Assembly: GCA_017534365.1 (NCBI GenBank)
Contig: JAFWCS010000029.1
Span: 1-7,917, forward strand
Length of the DNA stretch: 7,917 bases
Direction of reading: 5' to 3'
Source of the DNA: Clostridia bacterium
GTDB lineage: Bacteria > Bacillota > Clostridia > Oscillospirales > Acutalibacteraceae
A model generated the notes under the pieces. It had not been told where the DNA came from. It worked only from the letters and a program-made list of their open reading frames with translations, and ran no database searches. The translations under genes and the position numbers were made by a program. Of this stretch, positions 1 to 6,900 are shown piece after piece (position 1 is the stretch's first letter; each line of letters starts with the position of its first letter).

Positions 1-1941
1 ACCTTCACCGACGGCGGCGATCGCGATCTCCGGCGCCTCGTAGGGCGCGAAGGCGATCAGAAAGCCGTTGTTGATCTTGGTGGAAACGTTGTTGATCATG
101 CGGTATTCCTGCGAGGTGCCGGTCTTGGCGGCAACCTTCACGGGCAGATCCGCAAAGGCGTCCGCGCAGTAGCCGGTGGTGCCCACGGCGAGCATACCGC
201 GCTTGACGATGTTGAGCGTCTGGGCGGAGATCCCGGTTTCGCAGGTGACGGTGATCGGCGTTTCCTCGATCGTGCGGGAATAATCGTAGCTCTTGATGCT
301 CTTGACGAAGTGGGTCTTGTAGCGGGTGCCGCCGTTGGCGATCGTTGCGACGTAATTGGCCAGCTGGATCGGCGTGAAAAGATTGCCGGCCTGGCCGATC
401 GCGGACTGCACGGTGAAGCCCGGCAGCCATTCCTGATTGAGGGAGGCGCGGTATTCCGGGCTGTCCAGCACGCCGGCGGCTTCGCCCAGCTCCACGCCGG
501 TCTTTGCGCCGAAGCCGAGGAGCGTGCGGTATTCGTTCATCTTTTCGATGCCGAGCATCTGCCCGACTTCATAGAAGAAAATATTGCAGGATTCGTCGAT
601 CGCAGCTACGACGTTGACGTAGGCGTTTTTATGCTGCTGTTCGCATTTGAAATGCTGACCGAGGAAGTCGTAGGAGCCGTTGCAGTAGACGGTGAAGTTC
701 TCATCAATGATGCCTTCCTCCAGCGCGCCGATCGCAACGGAGGGTTTCATCGTGGAGCCGGTTGCGTAGGTGGAGAGCAGCGCGCGGTTCCAGAGCGGGG
801 AGCCGGGCGCGGTGTTGAGCGCGGCCACGTCCTCGGCATAGGTCGTGATGTCATAGGTCGGGTAGGAAGCGCAGGCAAGCACCGCGCCGCTGTTGCAGTC
901 CAGCACCACGACGGCGCCGGCGCTGTCGACGATGTTGCCGTTGACGTCGGCATAGTGCTCGAGCGTGTCGGCCAGGCTCTGCACCGCAACGGCCTGCAGC
1001 CCGGCGTCAATGGTTGTCACCACGGTGTTGCCCGGCTGCGGCGGTTTGGTGATCACGGAGGTGTTGTTGCCCTCCGGATCGGTATAGATCGTTTTTTCGC
1101 CGTCCGTTCCGCGCAGGGTATCCTCCATGGCGAGCTCCAGACCGCTTTTGCCGATCAGATCGTCCATCTGATAGCCCAGATCCTTCTTTTCGGCATATTC
1201 CTCGGCGTCGATCACCGCCACGCGGCCGAGGATGTGCGGCGCGAGGGTGCCGTCCGCATACTGACGCACGGGCACGATATCCGCATCCACGCCGCGGTAA
1301 AAATCACTGTTTTCCTTCACAATGGAAATGATCTCGGCAGGCACGTCCTGCGCGAAGGTGTAGGGGCGGGAAACGCTGAAGCCTTCTTTCTTCAGGCCGT
1401 AGCAGACGGAGGCGATCTTGCGCGCGTCGGCCGGGCTGAATTCCGCCAGATCAAACATCTTGATCACCGCGTCCAGGCAGTTCTGCGCCGTGGCGTAATC
1501 ATTGAGGTTGAGCAGGGCGGCGCTCTTCATCTCGGCGATCTCCTTGTCGCTGTCCGGGCGGAAGGCGATGGCGCCGGTCGCATCGAAAATGAGGGGGAGG
1601 GGATCGTTCCAAACGATGCCGCGGCGCTCAAACAGGCGGATCAGCGCGAGCAGGATCTGATTGCGCTGCGCCTGTTCTTTTGCGGACGGGAAATAGGCGG
1701 CGTCCAGGATCACCGCGTAGCTCTGCCCGTAATAGACCAGCGGCACGCCGTTGCAGTCCACGATCTCGCCGCGCGCGGCAGCCACCGGCGCGGTGTGCTC
1801 CGCCACGGAAGAGATCACGGCATTGTATTCCTCACCCTCGACGAGCTGGAGCTTGACCAGGTCGAAGGCGAAAAAGACGAAAAACGCCATTAATATACAG
1901 ACGGCCGCAATCCGGCGGCCGCTCGGGATTTTCGGACGCAT
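1..1941 (-). CDS. mrdA: Class B penicillin-binding protein 2 (MrdA/PBP2-like transpeptidase), partial at 3' end
   Basis: Membrane-anchored peptidoglycan DD-transpeptidase that cross-links cell-wall stems during rod elongation, working with the Mre proteins and a SEDS glycosyltransferase. The frame is open from the ATG at 1941 to the left edge: 647 residues with no stop, so the C-terminus is missing. A basic N-terminus is followed by one hydrophobic anchor (about residues 11-29). The PBP dimerisation domain opens with an RGEI motif (57-60) and includes a GKSGLE motif (264-269). The transpeptidase domain shows all three catalytic motifs: STMK (Ser396, Lys399), SCN (451-453) and KTGT (606-609). 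The spacing from SxxK to KTG, about 210 residues, is close to that of E. coli PBP2, while the region before the catalytic serine is some 65 residues longer. An AGGAG lies 8 bases before the ATG. The gene follows mreD by 49 bases. SpoVD/FtsI-type PBPs share these motifs, but the mreBCD context favours PBP2. Confidence 0.94.
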   Translation of the reverse strand, partial: MRPKIPSGRRIAAVCILMAFFVFFAFDLVKLQLVEGEEYNAVISSVAEHTAPVAAARGEIVDCNGVPLVYYGQSYAVILDAAYFPSAKEQAQRNQILLALIRLFERRGIVWNDPLPLIFDATGAIAFRPDSDKEIAEMKSAALLNLNDYATAQNCLDAVIKMFDLAEFSPADARKIASVCYGLKKEGFSVSRPYTFAQDVPAEIISIVKENSDFYRGVDADIVPVRQYADGTLAPHILGRVAVIDAEEYAEKKDLGYQMDDLIGKSGLELAMEDTLRGTDGEKTIYTDPEGNNTSVITKPPQPGNTVVTTIDAGLQAVAVQSLADTLEHYADVNGNIVDSAGAVVVLDCNSGAVLACASYPTYDITTYAEDVAALNTAPGSPLWNRALLSTYATGSTMKPSVAIGALEEGIIDENFTVYCNGSYDFLGQHFKCEQQHKNAYVNVVAAIDESCNIFFYEVGQMLGIEKMNEYRTLLGFGAKTGVELGEAAGVLDSPEYRASLNQEWLPGFTVQSAIGQAGNLFTPIQLANYVATIANGGTRYKTHFVKSIKSYDYSRTIEETPITVTCETGISAQTLNIVKRGMLAVGTTGYCADAFADLPVKVAAKTGTSQEYRMINNVSTKINNGFLIAFAPYEAPEIAIAAVGEG

Positions 1942-1990
1942 ATGAACGACTCCTGACAAATAAAATGAAAAAACGGAATCCCGGCCGCCG
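1902..1990 (-). promoter_or_regulatory. Mutually exclusive stem pairings around the PBP2 ribosome binding site (candidate)
   Basis: Three GC-rich segments can pair in the mRNA. Segment A (1982-1990) lies just after the mreD stop. Segment B (1913-1921) lies 20-28 bases into the PBP2 gene. Segment C is at 1902-1908. A and B form a perfect 9-bp inverted repeat (CGGCGGCCG/CGGCCGCCG) that would loop out the AGGAG and the ATG. B and C instead form a 7-bp hairpin (CGGCCGC/GCGGCCG) with a 6-base loop inside the coding region. The pairings compete for B. There is no T-run after either stem, so this is not a terminator. The complementarity is read directly from the sequence; a regulatory role is inference, and the GC-rich composition makes chance pairing plausible. 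Confidence 0.3.
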
Positions 1991-2530
1991 TCAGTCTGTG
2001 CTGTGGACGGTCGGATTCACGGAGAATTTCTTCTGAACGGTGCGCACGAGGATAAAGAGCACCGGCGCGAACAGCACGGAATAGACCGTGCCGGGCAGAT
2101 AAAAGCGCAGCAGCATGAAGACCGCGCGGTCGAGCCCCGCGAGCGGATAGGCGATCAGCCATGAGACAAGCTCATAAAGGAGCGCCGCGGCGGCGGAAAG
2201 AAGCGTTGCCGTCATGATGTTGCAGCGCATGAGCGTGTTGATCAGCACGCCGCAGAGATAGCCGACCGCCATCAGATACAGCGCCCGGAAGCTTGCGCCG
2301 CCGGCGGCGGCATCCCAGAGCACACCGGCAAACAGGCCGAAAAAAAGCCCCGCAAGATCCCGTTCAAACACGGCGATGCACACCACGGCCGGGATCAGCA
2401 GCAGCGCGCGCACGCCGAAGATCTGCGGAAAAAAGCCGTCCGTGTTTTGCAGCAGGGACAGCAGAAGCAGCAGCAGCGCAAGGATCAGCCTGCGCAGGAG
2501 CAGGATTTTTCGTTGCTTTTTTAAAGTCAT
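1991..2530 (-). CDS. mreD: Rod shape-determining membrane protein MreD
   Basis: Integral membrane partner of MreC in the rod-elongation complex. The product is 179 residues, normal for the family, and very hydrophobic. It has a basic N-terminus (KKQRK and RR) and about six membrane segments, roughly residues 13-28, 40-56, 59-75, 84-103, 106-129 and 146-167. The segment FFGLFAGVLWDAAAGG is typical of MreD, where a conserved aspartate follows the third helix. Two adjacent ATG codons (2533 and 2530) are possible starts. The only visible Shine-Dalgarno (CAGG, 2536-2539) lies 2 bases before the first and 5 before the second, so the second is preferred; the difference is one residue. The gene begins right after the mreC stop, which suggests translational coupling. 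Sequence conservation in MreD is weak, so the assignment rests on topology, size and position between mreC and a PBP2. Confidence 0.94.
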   Translation of the reverse strand: MTLKKQRKILLLRRLILALLLLLLSLLQNTDGFFPQIFGVRALLLIPAVVCIAVFERDLAGLFFGLFAGVLWDAAAGGASFRALYLMAVGYLCGVLINTLMRCNIMTATLLSAAAALLYELVSWLIAYPLAGLDRAVFMLLRFYLPGTVYSVLFAPVLFILVRTVQKKFSVNPTVHSTD

Positions 2531-2535
2531 CATGG

Positions 2536-2539
2536 CCTG
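2536..2539 (-). promoter_or_regulatory. Weak ribosome binding site of mreD
   Basis: CAGG lies directly after the mreC stop codon and is the only Shine-Dalgarno-like match before mreD. It supports initiation at the second ATG (2530, spacing 5) over the first (2533, spacing 2). The weak site and the stop-start proximity suggest that ribosomes finishing mreC reinitiate on mreD. Confidence 0.5.
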
Positions 2540-3385
2540 TTATTGGGCGTGCTGCCCGTTGAAGGAGGTGATCACGCACACGTCAGTCAGCTTGTCCAGC
2601 TTGACGCCGGGGTTGATGATGGCGCTTGCAGAGATATCCGCCGTGCCGTCCACAACGTCCACGATCGTGCCGACAATCAGATCACGCGGATAAATGCCGC
2701 CCACGCCCGAGGTGCAGACGATGCCGCCCACGGTGATGCTCGTTTCGGCCGGCAGACCGGGCATGTGGCACTGCCCGTCCTGCGCGAGCGCGGTGGTGGA
2801 GGTGACGTAGCCGAGGTCGCGCGTGCGCACTTCATAGGCGCTCACGTTGACGTGCGGATTGAGAATGGTGTGCACGGTGCACTGCGTCGGCGTCACGGAA
2901 GCGACCACGCCGACCAGATACTGGCCGGAAATCACGGGGTCGTTGACCGCGATATCCTGCAGCTCACCTTTGTTGAGGGTGAAGGAGCCGAAATAACCGG
3001 CCGCATCGCGGCCGATGACGGCGGCTTCAACAAAGGTATAGTCCTCGTGTGTTTCTTTCAGCGCGAGGAATTGCTGATAAAATTCGTTTTTGTGCTTGGC
3101 TTCTTCATAATCGACGAGCTGCCCGTTCAGCCGGTCGACCTCCGCCTGCAGCGCTTCCACCTCGGCGGCCAGCACGGAGGAGGAGCGGAAAGACACCGGC
3201 AGATCGGAGAGCGCCGACGCCGTGCGGGCGGCCAGCCGCGAAACGGGACTGAAAAGCACGCCCGCAACCGACGTGAACGGCGAGGAGCCGCTGCGGGAAA
3301 CGAGCGCAAACGCCGAGCCCGCCAGCAGCGCTGCGGCGATCACGGCGAAGATTTTGAATGCGGTGCTTTTAAAAACACGGATCAT
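2540..3385 (-). CDS. mreC: Rod shape-determining protein MreC
   Basis: Bitopic scaffold of the elongasome, linking cytoplasmic MreB and MreD to extracytoplasmic PBP2. The product is 281 residues, typical for MreC. It has a short cytoplasmic start and one membrane anchor (about 11-29). A coiled-coil helix follows (about 68-112, rich in Glu, Ala, Leu and Gln), and then the beta-rich domain (about 115-275). The segment TSGVGGIYPRDLIVGTI (225-241) matches the conserved late-domain motif of MreC, where (S/T)G-xGGxxPxGLxVGxV is usual. The ATG at 3385 has an AGGG six bases upstream. The gene lies 15 bases after mreB and ends 9 bases before the preferred mreD start. The C-terminus (FNGQHAQ) is short, without the long proline-rich tail of some relatives. 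Confidence 0.97.
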   Translation of the reverse strand: MIRVFKSTAFKIFAVIAAALLAGSAFALVSRSGSSPFTSVAGVLFSPVSRLAARTASALSDLPVSFRSSSVLAAEVEALQAEVDRLNGQLVDYEEAKHKNEFYQQFLALKETHEDYTFVEAAVIGRDAAGYFGSFTLNKGELQDIAVNDPVISGQYLVGVVASVTPTQCTVHTILNPHVNVSAYEVRTRDLGYVTSTTALAQDGQCHMPGLPAETSITVGGIVCTSGVGGIYPRDLIVGTIVDVVDGTADISASAIINPGVKLDKLTDVCVITSFNGQHAQ

Positions 3386-3400
3386 AAGAAACCCTAAGCC

Positions 3401-4417
3401 TTACATGTATTTTTTGTTGCGAACTTCGGAAAGCGATTCGTTCTCAAGACAGATGCCGCAGCCGTCCACGACGCAATCCAGGGGATTGTCCGCCACGTGG
3501 ACGGGGATCTTGGTCTCGGATTCGATCAGTTTGTCCAGCCCGCGCAGCAGCGCGCCGCCGCCGGTGAGCATGATGCCGCGGTCAATGATATCCGCCGCAA
3601 GCTCCGGCGGGGTGCGTTCCAGCGTGGATTTTACGGCGTCCACGATCTGGCGAACGGGATCGGCCAGCGCTTCGCGCACCTCCTCGGAGGTGATGTCCAC
3701 GTTTTTCGGCAGGCCGTCCATCAGGTTGCGGCCCTTGATGTTGACCGTGCCTTCGCCGTCATAGGGATAAGCGGAGCCGATTTTCACCTTGATATCTTCG
3801 GCGGTGCGTTCACCGATGAGCAGATTATACTTTTTCTTGATGTAGGAAATGATGGCTTCATCCAGATCGTCGCCCGCGATGCGGGAGGAGAAGGAGGTCA
3901 CCACGCCGCCCAGCGAGATCACCGCCACCTCGGAGGTGCCGCCGCCGATATCCACCACCATGCTGCCGGTGGCTTCCGTCACGGGCAGACCTGCGCCGAC
4001 CGCTGCGGCCATGGGTTCTTCGATCAGGCTCACAAAGTTCGCGCCCGCGCTCTTTGCGGCGTCATGGACGGCCTTCATTTCCACCTCGGTCACGCCGGAA
4101 GGCACGCAGATCAGTACCCGCGTGCGGGAAAACGGCCGGCGGTGCGCCGTGCGTTTGATGAATGATTCGATCATTTCGGCCGTGATCTCAAAATCCGCGA
4201 TCACGCCTTCCTTCAGCGGGCGCACGGCGACGATGGAGCCGGGCGTGCGCCCGATCATCTCTTTTGCCTCGCTGCCGACGGCAACCACGCGCGGCGGATT
4301 GCTCTTTTGATCCACGGCAACGACGGAGGGCTCGCGGATGACGATGCCCTTGCCCTTGACGAACACCAGCGTGTTCGCCGTGCCGAGATCTATACCGATA
4401 TCCTGGGTGAATAACAT
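3401..4417 (-). CDS. mreB: Rod shape-determining protein MreB, bacterial actin
   Basis: Cytoplasmic ATP-binding actin homologue whose membrane-associated filaments orient cell-wall synthesis. At 338 residues it is full length. Nucleotide-binding motifs of the actin fold are clear: phosphate-1 loop DLGTANT (10-16), the EEP segment (133-135), phosphate-2 loop DIGGGTSE (156-163), GDDLD (182-186) and the adenosine motif TGGGALLRG (285-293). The early segment [12 protein letters not shown] (66-77) is also characteristic of MreB. A hydrophobic start (MLF) may help membrane contact. The ATG at 4417 has AGGAG 8 bases upstream. It follows the lipoprotein gene by only 25 bases, too little for an independent promoter in the gap. 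Firmicutes may carry several paralogues (MreB, Mbl, MreBH); the adjacent mreC and mreD support MreB proper. Confidence 0.98.
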   Translation of the reverse strand: MLFTQDIGIDLGTANTLVFVKGKGIVIREPSVVAVDQKSNPPRVVAVGSEAKEMIGRTPGSIVAVRPLKEGVIADFEITAEMIESFIKRTAHRRPFSRTRVLICVPSGVTEVEMKAVHDAAKSAGANFVSLIEEPMAAAVGAGLPVTEATGSMVVDIGGGTSEVAVISLGGVVTSFSSRIAGDDLDEAIISYIKKKYNLLIGERTAEDIKVKIGSAYPYDGEGTVNIKGRNLMDGLPKNVDITSEEVREALADPVRQIVDAVKSTLERTPPELAADIIDRGIMLTGGGALLRGLDKLIESETKIPVHVADNPLDCVVDGCGICLENESLSEVRNKKYM

Positions 4418-4442
4418 ATCCAGCGCTCCTATATTCTACAGA

Positions 4443-5129
4443 TTAGTTCACGAATTCAATGGTGTTGAGAATGGAGAGAATGTCCTCCATTTTATCATTC
4501 ATGTTGCGGTCGGAGGTCAGCATGCAGGAATAGACGACGCCGTTATGTTCAAAGAAGATGTAGCCGAGATAGGAGGAGGCGCCCGAGCCGTTGTCCGGCA
4601 CAAAGACGGAGAAGAGCTGCCCGTCCATGTCCAGCACCTTCACGCTGCGGTTGACATACTCCGTATCCGCGGAAAAGGCCTTCATCTTGTCGATCAGATC
4701 ACTGGCCTGCTTCATGGACTGCGTGAGGTCACCGTCGCGCGTGGTGATGATCTTGATGATGTCCTTCGTGCCGTCGCGCTGGATCATCAGGTCCGAGCCG
4801 CTCAGGTAATCGCTCCAGCCATTGGGGATGTTCAGGCTGTAGTCGGGGCATTCGATGCGGTTGCCGACCACGAGCGCGCCGCGCAGCGCCACGGCCTGCG
4901 TTGCGTATTCGCCGTCATCGCCCTTGACGTTTTTGCCTTTTTCGTTCGTGACGAGCACGACGATGTTGCCGGCTTCATCGCGCTGAATGCCGCCGTCCTC
5001 GTTGGTGACAGCCGCGTAATCATACCCGCCGCCGGAGAGCACGGCGCCGTTTTTCAGCTTCGCCTTGCAGGCGGTCAGGCAGGTCAGCGTCAGCAGCATA
5101 CAAATCAGAATCACAATGACTTTCTTCAT
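4443..5129 (-). CDS. Uncharacterised lipoprotein, possibly PsbP-like, in the mre operon
   Basis: I cannot name this protein. Its 228 residues begin with a lipoprotein signal: KK, a hydrophobic stretch (4-18) and the lipobox LTAC, with Cys21 as the lipidation site. The mature protein should therefore sit on the outer face of the membrane. Residues about 41-78 hold two related, highly polar 19-residue units starting VTNEDGG and VTNEKGK, probably an extended linker. Residues about 90-228 look like one alpha/beta domain. Features such as YSLNIPNGW (97-105), a central helix (about 115-132) and a final SILNTIEF strand resemble the PsbP/DcrB-like proteins, where an 'iP.gW' motif starts the fold; this is a weak family guess. 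The ATG at 5129 has AAAGGA nine bases upstream. It lies 34 bases after the sugar kinase and 25 before mreB. By position it could monitor or bind the wall-synthesis machinery, but that is inference. Confidence 0.9.
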   Translation of the reverse strand: MKKVIVILICMLLTLTCLTACKAKLKNGAVLSGGGYDYAAVTNEDGGIQRDEAGNIVVLVTNEKGKNVKGDDGEYATQAVALRGALVVGNRIECPDYSLNIPNGWSDYLSGSDLMIQRDGTKDIIKIITTRDGDLTQSMKQASDLIDKMKAFSADTEYVNRSVKVLDMDGQLFSVFVPDNGSGASSYLGYIFFEHNGVVYSCMLTSDRNMNDKMEDILSILNTIEFVN

Positions 5130-5130
5130 G

Positions 5131-5142
5131 AGGATCGATCCT
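5131..5142 (-). repeat. 12-bp palindrome covering the lipoprotein ribosome binding site
   Basis: AGGATCGATCCT is a perfect palindrome, and its first four bases on the coding strand form part of the Shine-Dalgarno (AAAGGA, 5139-5144). The mRNA could fold into a 4-bp stem with a TCGA loop, which is weak. It may be chance. Confidence 0.35.
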
Positions 5143-5163
5143 TTCTTCAGTCTCGGAACAGGC

Positions 5164-6759
5164 TCAGCCGTTCAGCGCGGCAAAGGCCGCTTTGTTGTTT
5201 TTATAAAGCGTCTTATAGACCTCAAAGCTGCGGTCATACACGTCTTTGTTTTGCGGATTGGGGCGGAAGGTCTTGCTCGCGGGGATCAGCTTCTTCGCGT
5301 CGGAGATCTTGTCGATCACGCCGAGCCCGACCGCCATGATGACGGCCGCGCCGACCGCGCCGACGTTCTGCGGGCTGTCCACGGTTTCGATCGTGCGGCC
5401 GGTGACGTCCGCGAGGATCTGGCAGGTGACGTCGGAGAGTGCGCCGCCGCCGACGAAGCGGATGGTGTCGGAGGTCTTGATCTTCTTATCCTGCGTCTCC
5501 ATGAACCAGCGCAGATGGTAGCACACGCCCTCCAGCACCGCGCGGATCAGCTCGGTCTTGCCGGTGTCAAGGCTGATGTTGAAGAACATGCCGCGCGCGT
5601 TGGGATCTTCAAACGGGCAGCGGTTGCCGTGGAGCCACGGCGTGAAGATGACGCCGCCGCTGCCGGCCGGGATCTCGCTGACCACCTTGGAAAGATAGTC
5701 GTAAAGATTGGTGTAAACGGTTTCCTTGGACTCCGCAACGTGCGTTTTCTCAAGGAAGATGCCGATCTCATCCAGCGCCAGATGATCCTTGACCCACTCC
5801 AGACATTTGCCGGCGGTTTCCAGCTCGGCAAAATAGTTGAAGGAATCCGGCTGCGCGCCGACAATCGCGGCGATCATTGCGGAGGTGTCCACGATGCTGC
5901 GGTCCACCACGGTGGAGCACCAGCCGCTCGTGCCGCTGTACATGTGCGTGTCACCCATTTCGACCGCGCCCGCGCCCACGCCGATCAGCGAAGCGTCGCC
6001 GCCGCCGCCGAAGACGGCCGTGCCCTCCGGCAGACCCAGCTCGGCCGCCGCCTGCGCGGTCAGCCCGCCGACCTTCGCCGTGCAGGGCACGATCTCGGCC
6101 AGGTGCTTCATATCCACGCCCAGCAGCTTGCAGACCGTTTCGCTCCAGCAGCGTTTGCCTTCGCGAATATCATAAATCAGCGCGCCGAAGGCGGAATCGG
6201 GCGTCATGACGCATTTGCCGGTCATGCGGCAGATGATGGATTCCTTGACGTCCAGCCATTTATAGATGCGCTTGAAGTTTTCGGGTTCGTTGTCCTTGAC
6301 CCAGTTGTATTTCCAGACCGGATCCTTCACGCTCGCGGAAACCGCGCCCGTGATGATGAGGGAGGGGATCAGCTTTTTGATGTTTGCGCCGGCGATCTGC
6401 GGGCCGTAAGCCATGCCCTCTTTGATCTGCTTTTTCGCGCGCTGATCCATGTAGCTGAACGCGCGGCGGACCGGTTTGCCGTCCTTGTCGACGAGCACGA
6501 GGCCCTGCATCTGGGAGCAGAAGGAGATGCCCTCCACCTGGTCGGGCCGGATCTCGCACTGCTGAAAGATCTTCTTCGTCGTGGCGCAGATCGCGTCCCA
6601 CCATTCATCGGGATCCTGCTCCGCGCCGCCGTCCGGCAGGATATAGAGGTTGTAGCCCTGCATGGCCGCGCTGATCAGCGTGATCGTTTTGTCGATTTCA
6701 AACAAACAGGACTTGACGCCCGTGGTGCCGATATCATAGGAAATCACGAATTTACTCAT
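5164..6759 (-). CDS. FGGY-family carbohydrate kinase, xylulokinase-like
   Basis: Cytoplasmic ATP-dependent kinase predicted to phosphorylate a sugar or sugar alcohol; the substrate cannot be fixed from sequence. The product is 531 residues, slightly longer than typical xylulokinases (about 480-500). Motifs in order are: DIGTTGVKS in the N-lobe (9-17); SQMQG (82-86), where xylulokinases usually have SGQMHG; a substrate-contacting YMDQR (103-107); GGGGDA with the probable catalytic base Asp255; TSGW (277-280); and the nucleotide-site signature GGGALSD (437-443). The ATG at 6759 is chosen because AGGAGG lies six bases upstream and the fold starts at once with SKFVISYDIGT. An ATG at 6813 in the same frame would add 18 basic, unrelated residues and lacks such a site. 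The gene follows a sigma-A-type promoter and a possible cre operator, and it appears to head the run that continues into mreBCD. Alternatives are ribulo-, fuculo- or glycerol-kinase-like enzymes. Confidence 0.95.
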   Translation of the reverse strand: MSKFVISYDIGTTGVKSCLFEIDKTITLISAAMQGYNLYILPDGGAEQDPDEWWDAICATTKKIFQQCEIRPDQVEGISFCSQMQGLVLVDKDGKPVRRAFSYMDQRAKKQIKEGMAYGPQIAGANIKKLIPSLIITGAVSASVKDPVWKYNWVKDNEPENFKRIYKWLDVKESIICRMTGKCVMTPDSAFGALIYDIREGKRCWSETVCKLLGVDMKHLAEIVPCTAKVGGLTAQAAAELGLPEGTAVFGGGGDASLIGVGAGAVEMGDTHMYSGTSGWCSTVVDRSIVDTSAMIAAIVGAQPDSFNYFAELETAGKCLEWVKDHLALDEIGIFLEKTHVAESKETVYTNLYDYLSKVVSEIPAGSGGVIFTPWLHGNRCPFEDPNARGMFFNISLDTGKTELIRAVLEGVCYHLRWFMETQDKKIKTSDTIRFVGGGALSDVTCQILADVTGRTIETVDSPQNVGAVGAAVIMAVGLGVIDKISDAKKLIPASKTFRPNPQNKDVYDRSFEVYKTLYKNNKAAFAALNG

Positions 6760-6765
6760 GGGGAC

Positions 6766-6771
6766 CCTCCT
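6766..6771 (-). promoter_or_regulatory. Strong ribosome binding site of the sugar kinase
   Basis: A perfect AGGAGG lies six bases before the ATG at 6759. It settles the start against the in-frame upstream ATG at 6813. Confidence 0.9.
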
Positions 6772-6830
6772 CTTTTTTTGGACGGAACGGCTGCGCAGCG
6801 TGTCTGCGGGCACTGATCCAAGATAGAATC

Positions 6831-6859
6831 ATTATAAACGCTTTCGCGCGGAATTACAA
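6831..6859 (-). promoter_or_regulatory. Sigma-A-type promoter of the kinase-lipoprotein-mre operon
   Basis: On the minus strand, TTGTAA (-35, at 6854-6859) and a perfect TATAAT (-10, at 6831-6836) are separated by 17 bases. Transcription would start near 6824, giving a leader of about 65 bases before the kinase ATG. The sequence upstream (6860-6912) is AT-rich, unlike the rest of the window, and may act as an UP-like element. It is the only convincing promoter I found in the window. Confidence 0.75.
6833..6846 (-). promoter_or_regulatory. Candidate cre (CcpA/LacI-family) operator overlapping the promoter
   Basis: CGAAAGCGTTTATA on the minus strand fits the cre consensus TGWAANCGNTNWCA at 12 of 14 positions; the mismatches are positions 1 and 13. 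It overlaps the -10 box and the adjacent spacer, where a bound repressor would block polymerase. A cre site before a sugar kinase is biologically sensible. The match was made by eye and the right half-site is shared with the -10 box, so it is only a candidate. Confidence 0.4.
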
Positions 6860-6900
6860 GAGGAAAACGGACGAAACATAAAAATTCACAAATTAATTAT

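Noticed and set aside
310..1893. Long plus-strand open frame (527 codons) opposite PBP2
   Set aside because: It mirrors the coding gene; the translation is rich in His, Arg, Gly and Ala with no recognisable domain, as expected for an antisense shadow in GC-rich DNA, while the minus frame carries all PBP motifs.
1942..1990. Possible terminator between mreD and PBP2 (CGG-GATT-CCG before a T-run)
   Set aside because: The stem would be only three base pairs, too weak for termination, and the PBP2 ribosome binding site follows directly.
2543..3397. Plus-strand open frame of 284 codons opposite mreC
   Set aside because: Arg/Gly/His-rich shadow with no supported promoter, ribosome binding site or domain.
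4418..4470. Possible mreB promoter (TTGAAT then TAGAAT) at the end of the lipoprotein gene
   Set aside because: The spacer is 15 bases, and the start point would fall on the mreB ribosome binding site, leaving no usable leader.
6790..6799. 10-bp palindrome GCTGCGCAGC in the kinase leader
   Set aside because: Short, with no room for a stable loop, and unremarkable in GC-rich sequence; no riboswitch-like structure could be built around it.
6760..6813. Eighteen-residue N-terminal extension of the kinase from the ATG at 6813
   Set aside because: The extension runs through the AGGAGG site and leader, is unlike the family N-terminus, and the ATG at 6759 has ideal spacing.
5065..6816. Plus-strand open frame of 583 codons opposite the kinase and lipoprotein start
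   Set aside because: No family features, shadow-like composition, and the opposite strand encodes an intact FGGY kinase with a strong ribosome binding site.
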